Source of the DNA: Crambe crambe
Lineage: Eukaryota; Porifera; Demospongiae; Poecilosclerida; Crambeidae
Assembly (NCBI GenBank): GCA_963924555.1
Contig: OZ004581.1
Coordinates: 3,596,001-3,660,000, forward strand
Length of the DNA: 64,000 nt
Direction: 5' to 3'
In this document: piece after piece, positions 52,750 to 63,135 of the stretch
Position numbering within the stretch: position 1 is the stretch's first letter
Layout: each line of letters starts with the position of its first letter
Program-made: the position numbers and the translations under genes
The notes under the pieces: model-generated
What the model was told of the DNA's origin: nothing
What the model saw: only the letters and a program-made list of their open reading frames with translations
Databases searched by the model: none

Positions 52750-54727
52750 TAAGTTGAGTTGATGACAATACTAGGGTATGTTCATATAACATATTCAATT
52801 GGCGAGCGAACCTTCTTATGAAAATTTCAACTTCTTAGGCTAAGATATTGTGTCAGGATCCATGAAGTTGTGGTGGCAGCTGCATACATAGGAGGCTGTA
52901 TAAATCCTTTCCATATATGCAAGCTGTCAGAAACCCAATCAGTATAATCCACCTAGTGCCTCTATGTCAAAATGCTATAGAAAGCAATTTTAAGCTCTAG
53001 CTATTCGTTGTGAACGTATTAATTCATGGGGTCAACGGTCGAAATGAACATATGCACATGCATGTTAAATATAGATATCTCAACTTGTATGAATAGGGGG
53101 CTTGCTTCACTCGCCAATTATTTCAATGCATATAGTATCAAGAATTCAGCAAACTGATTGGTCAGTTTTTATTATGTAGTCTCCGAATCATCACAAGCTG
53201 TGTTTACACACACGCCCTACCCGGGTTGAGATTTAATCCGGATTCCAATCCACCTAATTGATGTGGGTTGGGCTACCCGGATCATGGCACGTTCACACCC
53301 AAAGTGAATGGTTTGAATCCGCCCTGCGTAAACGGAGTTATAGAGTCACTTATAGTCATGTCCCCTGAACCATGATTATTCAAGAACAAGTATTTTTGTT
53401 CCTACTACCACAGCACAAAGCACTTTGCCACCTGGGAGGTTTATATAATCATAGTCTCATGCAACCAGACACTTTCCCGCTTCTTCCTGCGAGGAGCAAA
53501 AGGGTGTGACACACTCATGTAGAGTGTTTTATTTGAGCTATGTAGGATTCAGCTGCGGTTGATGATACATGTGACCCCTAGCCCTAGAATTCCTGCTATC
53601 AAAAGTGTGCATGGCTAGGGATCACATGATTATGTTTTAATGAGATTCGTTGACCCACAGCCCAGCATCCAGTAGCACTCAGTACAAACACTCTACATAC
53701 ATATAAGTGTGCCATGTGAACTTTTTCTCTCTTTATGGGAAAACTGGTTGCAAAGACTAGAGGGTCTCCCCCTCAGAATTTTTTTCGAATTTAGGTATTC
53801 TGATCCTGATGCAATTTGAGGAGGAAATAATGTCTTAGTAGTTTGTTGCTAAAATAAAATCAAGTGCTGAAACTATCACTTAACAGTCGGGACAAATATT
53901 ACTTTTTTGCTGCATTTTCATGTGGCAAGAGAGTGAAGTAATATAGTTACATTCATGATTATGACACATGTACATAACATTGGCAAGTGCTCTGTACAAT
54001 ATTATATTATTATTTTGTCATACAGGTGATGGTGGGACTCTCACATGCATTGATAGATACTTTAGCTGTTCATAATTATTGTTGTGTTAAACACTACATG
54101 CACACACACTAATTATACAAATAGTACTACTATTTAAATTTGGTTCTTATTGTCAAAGTTTAGCCTGTATGACTGTGTTATCACTATGAATTTGAAATGT
54201 GATGGCGCGGCTTCATTCGGCACTTGCAAGAATAATAATAGTTATTACACAAGATATGGTACATTAAATAGAGGCATTCATTAAGTACAATTGTTAATAG
54301 CAGGTCCCTGTATTCGTCGTAGTCCCACACTGCCTCTTGCGTTCAACCAGCTGCTCTGGGGTTGGAGTACTAAGATCCAAGAGCATGGTCACAATAGAGA
54401 TCTATAGTCCTAGTACACACACACAAATCAGAGAGCACTCTCTATTTAGGATCATAGAGCAGCTGCACGGGGAGGGTTCACGTGCTTTTGTATGTCTAAA
54501 GATGTAAGAACCCCAAAAAGGTAACATGATACTGCACTTTTTTTCCAATAATATTATTACTTTCTTTGTCAAAGCTAAATGGAGACTACATACGTACATA
54601 TATAAGTGCATTTGATAGAGAAGCGAAATACTTGGTATGTGTGTGTGTGTGTGTGTATGATACTCAGCTAATAGTTGCTATGTATTCCAGTCACTAGAAT
54701 TGGATTAAGCCCACTTTGTTATTTTTT
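52750..54727. other. intergenic region downstream of the NLR gene
   Basis: No supported ORF. Candidate AATAAA signals near 53,855 are weak evidence for the 3' end of the NLR transcript. A (GT)n run lies at about 54,640-54,656. A motif GGGGGCTTGCTTCACTCGCC near 53,096 recurs in related form at 37,085 and 62,640. Confidence 0.4.
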
Positions 54728-55205
54728 ATGTTCTGTGGAACTATCTCCTTTGCTAGCTCTTTCTCAGAGGTGAATTCAAAATGTAGTGCATTTCCCATTT
54801 CCTTTAGCTCTAACTCAGCTGTAGCTGTGGACTTGGGGCCGGGGAGGAGCTCATTGCTAGCAGCACGTGCACACTTGCCAAGGAGGGCATCAACTTCGTC
54901 AGCAAGTGGTTATAAATGAGGGTGTTTAGCTGCAGATGTGGGCAGAGACTCACCAAAAGCCCCAGGACAGCCAGTCCACTTGCACATGCCTAGGCAGTAC
55001 CTATCATATAGGCATGCAAAAAGTAGTAGGAGACTCAGAGGTAGTAGATTCTGCCATGATTGTTGGTACAGCTAGGTGTCTATGGTTACTGCACTAGGAT
55101 TCTAGCCAATCAGGTGGGATGTAATAGTAATATAGTACTGTTGCCTTGGAAATTATGGCTATAAACGGCCTTGTCCTTGGGCTATTCACAGCCATAATTT
55201 CCACT
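54728..55205 (-). pseudogene. unrecognised coding fragment repeated at 35.9 kb
   Basis: The minus strand (about 54,900 to 54,735) is open and protein-like: LADEVDALLGKCARAASNEL, then KSTATAELELKEMGNALHFE and KELAKEIVPQN. The segment ends in a palindrome (GGAAATTATGGC and inverse). The same composite occurs at 35935. This looks like a host or element ORF piece carried by a repeat. No domain recognised. Confidence 0.45.
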
Positions 55206-55439
55206 ACAAGTCCTATTTTTCACTCAAGAGTGAAAATTGGTCTATGAAAAAAAACACATTATCTTACTTATTGTAACATTCTGTGTGCTTCACTGAACTA
55301 TCTCTGTTTTCAGCAATGGCTGAGAACTAGTAATTACTGTGATGGGAAGAATAAAGCTCTAGAGTGCCTATAAGAGCAGAAACACATTTAGTTTATTATT
55401 TTTCTACTTAGTATGTTTTATATTTTGTGGTTGTTGTTG

Positions 55440-55454
55440 TGGGGGGGGGGGGGG
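55440..55454. repeat. (TTG)n then poly-G
   Basis: GTTGTTGTTGT followed by about 14 G. Confidence 0.85.
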
Positions 55455-55920
55455 ATTTCATCTGCACCGAGATGACTAAATAATAGGAAATCAATATTTT
55501 CCTCGTTAGTCTCACTCTGCATGCATGGTCTGGTCTATGTCAAAACTTCTAAAACGATTATACAATTATGTCCAGCAAGAGCTCATTAAAAAACAATGGG
55601 TATAAAAACCAAAAGCTACCATAATTGCTTTCCAGCTTTAAGCACTTTTGAACCAACATCCAAACCTCACATAAATATACTGTGCTGGGAGAGATCAGAG
55701 ACGGTGAAAAAAATTTTCCTGCTAAATGATTGTTTTGATTGTTTGAATTTCTTAGCTGAAACATAATTATACCATTTTCATGTATTCAACAGAGACTATA
55801 ACAACTGGTCCATTAGCCAACAGAGGAAACGGTTGTGTTTACAATGATATATTTTTATTAAGATGATGTGGTGACTTAACACAGCACTACATATTACATG
55901 TTACTGTTGTAATTTATGAC

Positions 55921-55990
55921 TCATGAGGTGTTCTTTGGGATGGGACCATAAGCTTCACAAGTATGCATATCCATGTTACCAGCATCCATT
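55921..55990 (-). CDS. terminal exon of a minus-strand membrane protein
   Basis: After the acceptor TTTTCCACAG the frame continues from the exon at 56192 in phase 2: RMDAGNMDMHTCEAYGPI, then PKNTS and TGA (55921-55923). An AATAAA on the minus strand lies about 65 bp further (55,854-55,859). A short cytoplasmic tail with a Tyr-based motif (CEAYGPI) would follow the transmembrane exon; its role is unknown. Confidence 0.5.
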
Positions 55991-56191
55991 CTGTGGAAAA
56001 CAGAACTTGTAAATGGTAAATTCAACAGGCACAAGCTTATCCCTTGCATATAGTACATGTAGTATTAATAGAAAATGCATCCAAGACAACTCTAACAATG
56101 GAATTCTAAGCTATATCATATGCAGGTACTGGTGGAGCCTGTTTGCTCTATTATTCTACTAATACAGTATTACCGCATGCTGTGTACGTAC

Positions 56192-56373
56192 CTGGTTGTG
56201 GTCTCATTAGTGTGTTCCTCATTCACAGAAGTCAAGTAGTGCCTGGCTATGTTTGTACGATTATTCTTCATCTTGCAAACAATTAAAATAGCAATGGAGT
56301 ATAGTATGATGGTCAAGATGATAGCTGCCATTGTAGCAATCACAAATGCTAGTCCGATGCCAGGATTGCACAT
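56192..56373 (-). CDS. transmembrane exon of a minus-strand gene
   Basis: Encodes GIGLAFVIATMAAIILTIIL and more hydrophobic residues to LIVCKMKNNR, a single membrane helix with a basic stop-transfer, then RHYLTSVNEEHTNETTT. The donor CCAG/GTACGT is followed 201 bp on by the terminal exon. A TAA lies in frame immediately before the ATG, so this is either a start exon, or the true acceptor is downstream (GGACTAG before CATTTG gives phase 1), or the gene is damaged. Extracellular exons were not convincingly found; a candidate at about 56,606-56,662 (minus) reads EQIKLRMTGNHTCDK. Confidence 0.5.
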
Positions 56374-57094
56374 TTAACCTATTAATAGTTCATTCGTGTG
56401 TAGATCATGAAATTTTAATTTTAACTGTTGTAGCAAGGCAAAATTATGATTAAGCCTATAGCAGAGCCCATGGCCTTGTTGACCTGACCATTCTCCCAGA
56501 CTTTTCTCTTGAGTCAATAAAGATGATGGTTATAGCTAGAGTCTAAGAATCACTTCAAAAATGTATGCCCACAGAATTCCTAGCTATAATTTGTAATCTG
56601 ACTTACATTTATCGCAGGTATGATTGCCAGTCATTCTTAACTTTATCTGCTCACTGTTATTCTTTTAACACTGTACGCACAGATTACAAAGAAGTAAGAG
56701 AAAGGTTATAGCTAAACACAGTTATGATGGTCTCATGTAGAACTATTTTTATTAGCTTGATTGAATTTGCTATTTCTCAAATAATTATGCTTTGATGAAT
56801 TTGTTCCAAACTTCTATCATGTTTTAGACTATCCCTACACCAAATTTCCAGACCATGACCACTGGTAGTCATGAGAGCCAAAGTTTAAAATAACTGAATC
56901 ATTTACTGAATGAAATTAACCTTTGATTGATTGAAAGTCAACAAGACCCTTGTTTACCACTCATGCTAATGTGATACTCTCTGAGATGTATTAAGCAATC
57001 ACTGATAAGTTGTTCATAGAGTATGTGATCTACTTGAAATGGCTTGTCATGCACAACTTATGGTGATTTAGTAAAGTAAAAAGCATATCTAGAG

Positions 57095-57245
57095 TGATGT
57101 GTATAGAGATGACCATAATAAAAAGGTGAAGGAACAAGGATGAAGTTGAGATTATGGAAGAATGTGGGCGCATCACCTTGTGATAGTGCCCCAAGATTCA
57201 ACTTCATCCTTCCATAATTATCCTTGGTCATCTATATACACATCA
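57095..57245. mobile_element. palindromic MITE
   Basis: Ends TGATGTGTATAGAGATGACC and inverse; inner arms GGATGAAGTTGA and TCAACTTCATCC. Same inner arms as 4848 and 63030. Confidence 0.8.
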
Positions 57246-57263
57246 GTTTTTACTTTTTACAAC

Positions 57264-57316
57264 AATCGAAATGTTGGTGGTTTGTTTCATAAGCTAATTT
57301 TATGAGAACTAATTCT
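57264..57316. repeat. left member of a distant inverted repeat
   Basis: About 50 bp (GGTGGTTTGTTTCATAAGCT and flanks) inverted at 59,644-59,692, 2.35 kb away. Possibly the ends of an old element. Confidence 0.7.
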
Positions 57317-57429
57317 AAGGAATTATGTTGTTCAAACCCTTGCATCCGAGTCATCATTTAAGCTTTTGAAGTATCCATTTTGAAGGCATGGGAACAGTTT
57401 CTTAGTGTAGTAGTATTATCATTCAAGTT

Positions 57430-57660
57430 CTGTCATGCCAGACCTTTCTTGCATGAGTGTCAAGATGTGTTCCATGGATCATGCAAAGCCTTTTAGAAAA
57501 TTCTTGCCTGTTTCTAATGAGCATGTCAAGATCTTTCAAGATGTGTTTGTCAGCAAGTGGTTGACTGTTTCTACTGCACGAGCATATACTGCACGAGCAC
57601 AAGCATGTCAAGATCTTTCAAGATGTGTTCAATCCATGGATCATGCAAGGCCTGTTACAG
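57430..57660. repeat. imperfect internal repeats
   Basis: GCATGTCAAGATCTTTCAAG with ATGTGTT occurs twice (about 57,522 and 57,602), with partial copies around it (GTCAAGATGTGTTCCATGGA, ATCCATGGATCATGCAA). Confidence 0.7.
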
Positions 57661-58898
57661 GGCTGGATCCAGGGGGTTAATGTGGTTGCAACCCCACCCC
57701 CCTTTTGTACCCAAGCTAGGCCTTTAACTAAAATGGTACGCTAGTGCCCCAAAAATTTTGACCATGCCTACTTAGCCCAATTTTTACTTGACAATTTGTA
57801 TGGTTCTGTTCTAAGCAATATGGAATGCCTTATGGTGTATTTAGAAGAACATCTAGCTAATCTAGGACCCAATGTGGTTACTAAGACTCGAAGTGGTGTG
57901 AATACAAAATAGTCTCTGTGAAAAATTAGTCTCTGTATACATGACACATCTGTACTGCACTGCACTTTGGCTTGTATTTTCAAATTCACACATTAGATAA
58001 CTTAGTGCATACTAACTGTTATTCCTTTTAAGGGTGCATGCAATAGCAACACCCGTGCTTCTATTTCTAGAGTTTGAAAAGGTTGTCCTGCACTTATACT
58101 GCAGCTAGTTGGATAATTTTATAATCTTATCTTCAGATAGGATTAATCTACACACTATGTATTAGTTATTAAGAGGGGGTGGGGCATGGTGTGGCTAAAA
58201 TACCTTAAACCATAAAGTTTTGATTACCTCATACATCTCAGGAACCACTTGTTGGAATCAGCTCATTTTTTGCATGCAGCTTTCATAAACCAAGGTGATC
58301 AACGTAACAGTTAGTTTTTTCTATATCTAGCCTAGACTTTTCAAATCACAAGGGTGGGCATGAAAAAAATGATATTGAAGACGATCTGAGACATCCTTGA
58401 AGTGACATGTGCATAGTCACAGGTGCAATTTAAAAAGTAACAATTATAACCTTGAAAGTATGAGCCAACGGTATGGATGTGTCGTAGATGCATAGCTGAT
58501 TAATTTTTCTATTGACATCTTTGCATGAAGTGACACGTGCATGGCCACAGGTGTGACTGTTAAGGGTGCTGGCAACCCTCCGCCCATTCATGGTTGCTGT
58601 GGGAGTATAACTCTAGAGCTGTTTAGAGCAGCAATAAGCAAATATCCTAGCTATACAGTACCATGTCACTACTACACACACTAAAAAATTTTAAAATTGC
58701 CTAATTTTCGTACTCAATGTTATGTTGTAGAATACAGATAAAAGGTGTCTGAGAGAAAAAATTATCCAAGTAAGTCCAACAGTTCCTGAGAATTAATGTA
58801 TACATGACACTATATTTTGGCTTGTACTTTCAAGGTCACACATTAGATACCCTGTGATCATGCGATTGTGCCTATGGAAAAATGCATAGGAATTGGTC
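57661..58898. other. no gene seen
   Basis: Only short open frames. GGATCCAGGGGGTTAAT at 57,664 resembles ends of a common repeat but no partner was found. Confidence 0.4.
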
Positions 58899-58994
58899 CT
58901 GAATGCTGGTGTAGCATCATGCATTCAAGGAGCTCATCTGGCCATGCTGAATGCTGGTGTAGTATTATGTATTCAAGGAGCTCAATTCATGTCC
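58899..58994. repeat. 48-bp tandem duplication
   Basis: CTGAATGCTGGTGTAG and ATTCAAGGAGCTCA occur twice with a 48-bp period. Confidence 0.8.
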
Positions 58995-59090
58995 TGCTGG
59001 TTATCCCTTCCATTTTCAACCTGATTGAGCTTCTTGCTGTCCTGTGTCATAAAACCATGCATTGATGATGTTGTGTTCCTTCTCTCTGTA

Positions 59091-59158
59091 AGGTTTCTTC
59101 TGAAAATGCTCCAGCAAAATGATGCATGTCAATTGAAGTTAGACACTGATATCATCAA
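59091..59158 (+). CDS. possible internal exon of an unrecognised gene
   Basis: Bounded by CTCTCTGTAAG and a GTACGT donor. The only open frame reads FLLKMLQQNDACQLKLDTD, then IIK, leaving in phase 0, which fits the candidate exon at 60364. It cannot extend the NLR gene: spliced to 52748 it would give TAG at the junction. Family unknown. Confidence 0.4.
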
Positions 59159-59310
59159 GGTACGTACATACTGATAGTATGCACAGATCTGCATATGCAC
59201 AAAAGATCTGTACATTTGCACAAATCGTTTGTGTCCACTTACCTTAGAAATGGATGGATGGTAACCATCAGTGGCTTAATGATAGTCGTGGCATGGGAAA
59301 GAGTGTGTTT

Positions 59311-59341
59311 GTTTTATTTTATTTTGTTTTGTTTTGTTTTG

Positions 59342-59372
<31 letters not shown>
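59311..59372. repeat. (GTTTT)n
   Basis: About twelve TTTTG units. Confidence 0.9.
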
Positions 59373-59643
59373 GGTAGCTATGTAATTTTTTTTGGAAGAC
59401 TTGCCATACAAAAAATGTTGGTAAAAAAATGCTGAAGGTAGAAGTTGTTCAGGCCCATCTAAAGAGTCAGGAACAGTATTCGGTAGTAAACAGTGATGCA
59501 TCCTTGAAGATGCGTGCCTTTTTGAGTTACTGTAATGTTTCTGAGTCTGAGCCGGCCTGATTAGGCCTATAGGTGTTCTAATGGTGAGATAGGAAATAGA
59601 TACGTTCTGCTTATTTTCTCAGCTAACATGATAAAAATTCAAT

Positions 59644-59692
59644 AGAATTAGTTCATAAAATTAGCTTATGAAACAAACCACCAATATTTCGA
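59644..59692. repeat. right member of the distant inverted repeat
   Basis: Inverse of 57,264-57,316 with a few mismatches. Confidence 0.7.
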
Positions 59693-59720
59693 CCAGAATA
59701 CTCTAGCCTTCATCAGGGTG
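59680..59720 (-). ncRNA. candidate hammerhead ribozyme core, second type
   Basis: The minus strand reads CTGATGA, then GGCTAG / CTGGTC around a 6-nt loop (all six pairs possible, two as G-U), then GAAAT. Same layout as at 33134 with a different stem sequence that still pairs. Stems I and III unverified. Confidence 0.5.
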
Positions 59721-60363
59721 ATACTAAAAATGCACACAGAAACGCCCTTATACAGTTACGCTTACTATCTTGACAACGCACATGCATACACCTATGGATA
59801 TTATGTTATAGTGTGCCATTACCCAGAGTCATAAACACTATTTCCAAATTTGATTATTGTTCACGTATGCCTGTGACTGTCATACAGGACTAGTTTCATC
59901 ATCCCTTATAATAATCATACAGAAACATCCTTCATTATTCCAACTGCTAGTTCATTGGGAGCACTAACAGCAGGTTAGCTACCTTAGTAATGATACTGTC
60001 ACAACAAAGTAAACCTATTATCAACTGGTATAGTGTCATTACTCACACTGCTACCAGTGGTCTGTTGTTCCTGGCTGTGTTACAAGAATAAAAGTAAGTC
60101 CCTCTCTCTCATGTACTCTCCCCCTATCATTAATTTTGTGTGCATAATCATAGGCCTGTGTTGGTGTTAGTGTGTCTGTACAGCATGTGTACACGGTGTG
60201 TTATTTCTTATGTTTCATTCTTATGCCAAATTCTTCCCCCCTCCCAGAAAAATTGATGAATTTGAAAGAGGTAACAGTCAACTTCATGTTATCACCGGAA
60301 GATTATCAATAACAGTCCCTAGTTAGTCATTGTGTTCTGAAAAGTAACCATTATTCTTTCTAG

Positions 60364-60480
60364 GTTGAGTATGAAGAGCCAGATAAAGTAATTTTTTCAT
60401 CACATCAACTTACAGTCACTGATCCATTCATGCATGCAAATGAAGCATATTCCACAGCCAAGCATTTCCTCGAGAAAGAT
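60364..60480 (+). CDS. possible internal exon of an unrecognised gene
   Basis: A 117-nt frame between TTCTTTCTAG and GTAAGC, phase 0 at both ends: VEYEEPDKVIFSSHQLTVTD, then PFMHANEAYSTAKHFLEKD. Codon use and composition look coding. Follows 59091 in phase. No domain recognised, and no further exon was identified before the window ends. Confidence 0.5.
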
Positions 60481-60829
60481 GTAAGCTTTTATTTTGATGG
60501 TGAATAACAGCTATCACTTACATGAACTGAGTGTTCTATTGTACTGTATGTACGTTGTGGATCCTCCGGAAAATGATTTTACAAGCTCAAATAATTTATA
60601 GCAGAACTTTCTATTACATATCTTGAGCAGGGCAAGACTGAAAATATTAATATCTCAGGGCAGGACTGAGAGGTGGTAGCTTGACAGATGAATAACCCTT
60701 CTAACGTTGCTGCACTTTATCTGAAAGCAATCTGGGATTTGTTAATTGAGAAATGAAATATTAGCTAGTAAATAAAGAGTGACCTTCCATATCTAAATAA
60801 ACAGAGGTTGAGAAATTACTATAGGTATA

Positions 60830-61187
60830 CAAGGGTGTAGATAAGGGGGGGGGGGGGGCTTTTGAATTGTATAGCTTATTATTATGATTATGAATGAGAT
60901 ACGAATGATACTGATGCTATTATGATAATGGAAATTGTCCAAATATTTGTGCTCTGCTAGTATTGTACTGTACATTTACAGTACAATTACTGTTATATAA
61001 TAGGTGATATATAATCACCTCATATCACACCAGGAACAATCTCAGAACACCTAAATTTTTTTCCTGGGGGAGCATGCCCCCGGACCCCCTAAATAATGCA
61101 GCGCAAGTGCTGCACATTTACATTCATGCGTACATATTTAGCCCCCCCCCCCCCCCCCCCAGTTGAAAAAACTTATCTACACCCTTG
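60830..61187. mobile_element. TIR element with G/C tracts and GTATA target duplication
   Basis: CAAGGGTGTAGATAAG (60830-60845) is exactly inverted at 61172-61187. Inside each end is a homopolymer: G run at left, 19 C at right (61142-61160). Flanked by GTATA (60825-60829 and 61188-61192). 358 bp, non-coding. Confidence 0.8.
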
Positions 61188-61192
61188 GTATA

Positions 61193-62784
61193 GGTCAAGA
61201 CAAGCACTACACACAAAATGCTGCTATTACTCTGGAACAAACCCAATTCTATTCTAAAATTAAGAAGCAGGCTTTGTTTTCATCAAAACATCAACCAGCA
61301 AGTTGTCCATTTACCCAAGTACTTTCATTCAGCCTGTTGAAATCATTAGAGATGAGTTGTGAATATAGGGGGTTTCATGTGTTAACAGTTCATAACTCCC
61401 TCGCTGCTTCTTTGGTATCCACTGCTGCTAGCCTATTTGCTCTTTTTAGAAACCAGCATTCACATGATGTAGCTAGGTCTAAAGCAGTAGCAGCAATTGC
61501 AATGTGAACTCCATGGTATATAGAATGACAATTGCACATGGAACTGCACTAGCTAAGATGGCTGCTTCAAAGCTGTTTTCTATTGTAAGTCTTGTCTATA
61601 GCTATGTTTGCTAGTGATAGCTTAGCCTTTCACTTGAAAAAGTGTAATGCATAGGAAGGAGTCATTATTGGTAAGGGGTCAATAATTGCACAAACACAAG
61701 TAAAAGCACTACTGCACTGGTACATGGTTAAGGTAAAGGCAGTCTGTGCCTTGTGATGCCTAAAATGTACAATATTAATTTTTTGGTTGTATTTTCATTA
61801 ATCATGACATAAAAATATTTTATAACAACAAAATACTAATCTCAGGCAATGGATACAAAAGACAATGGCTACAAAATGCTGGTTAAAATATGTTTTGTTG
61901 TAAAGTCAAACAGTTTTAACAAGAAGAAGAAGAAGCCCAATACTTTGAAGATCATTTCTTATTAGTAGCCACACCACTACAAGGAAAAAATAAATAAAAT
62001 GTATGTTAATGCTATACACAATGTCATTATAACTTAATTGATTCGTTCATACTCTGATCTGGTATACATTTAACATCCAAGGAACTCAATTTGATACTGT
62101 TACAATCAAGGTCATATTTTAATGTTCCATTTTTGCATGTAATTAGTCAAGGGCTTATCGACTGTTGATACAGGGTGAACCCCAGGAAAAAAAAATGGGA
62201 CAAAATTGATAGTGATGCTGATGAATCAAAGGATACCTTGATGCTTCTAATTTAACCTTGTAGCAGGTTAATTAATCAACACGAGCATGATTTCATTATA
62301 AAGCATTGTTGGGTGAGCGAAGCAATGTTGATAATGTGAAGTTATGTCCTCATGCACATGCATGCAGTTTACACAAATTATTGGGTGTGACATGCAGTGG
62401 GAAGGGCACATGCATTTCTTTTGTCCAGCCTAGTTCTTATCTCTTTCTCTGTCTCCTTTTTCTCTTTTTAGCCTTTGGTGGCTCCATACTATAGTAGCTA
62501 ATCACAAGATTAGTTTTTGCTAATCAACATTAAAATGAGTCTTTGTTGTCGCTTAGCAATTGGTTCAGCGCATGCGCAATGATAATTTTTTGACGTACGT
62601 ATATATATATCTTGAGCTCCCATTGACATGACCAGAGAGTGGCTCGCTTCGCTCACTAATATGGCCAGTAGGCATGGATAACGTCCCTGATATGAATTTA
62701 CAAGGTTGGAGATGCACATATTCTCATGTAGCCAGCTTCTTGATCAGATGTATCTCATCATTTGGATCAATGACGTCTCTCTTT
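61193..62784. other. no supported gene
   Basis: An open frame up to 61507 has no recognised domain. A short ATG frame at 61558 (MAASKLFSI then GTAAGT) could be a first exon but has no partner. 62,540-62,670 resembles 36,990-37,110 (GCGCATGCGCA, GACGTACGT, GGCTCGCTTCGCTCAC), a dispersed repeat. Confidence 0.4.
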
Positions 62785-62795
62785 CTCTCTCTCCC

Positions 62796-62815
62796 TCACA
62801 CACACACACACACAC
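62796..62815. repeat. (CA)n
   Basis: Ten CA dinucleotides after a CT-rich tract. Confidence 0.9.
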
Positions 62816-63029
62816 TGTAGCTATATACGTACATAGTCATACGAAATATGATATTCCCATTGACACAAGCAACAGTTTAGTTTACGTATGTACATAGCTA
62901 TTTATGAACAATAATACATCCAGTGCTGCAATCAAGGGACTGGCTACCCAGACACTATTATACAATGTGTAACTTAATTAAGTCGCACGAGCAAGTTGAC
63001 TCAAGCTTGACTCTCAAAAACTGAAGTGA

Positions 63030-63135
63030 AGTTAATTAAGGATGAAGTTGAATCTCAGGGCACTGTCACAGATGATGTCCCCCCATTCAACTTCATCCTT
63101 CTGTAATCTCGAGTTTATCCTTGTTCCTTCACTTT
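63030..63135. mobile_element. rearranged MITE
   Basis: GGATGAAGTTGAATCTCAGG and TTCAACTTCATCCTTCTGTA form the inner arms; the right outer part (TATCCTTGTTCCTTCACTTTT) is present and the left one missing. Confidence 0.65.

Noticed and set aside
60247..60269. 23-nt microexon between a strong polypyrimidine acceptor and GTAACA
   Set aside because: It would break the phase 0 join between 59091 and 60364 and contains a stop in that frame.
61163..61507. 114-codon open frame
   Set aside because: Its start lies in the TIR and C tract of the element at 60830, and no similarity was recognised.
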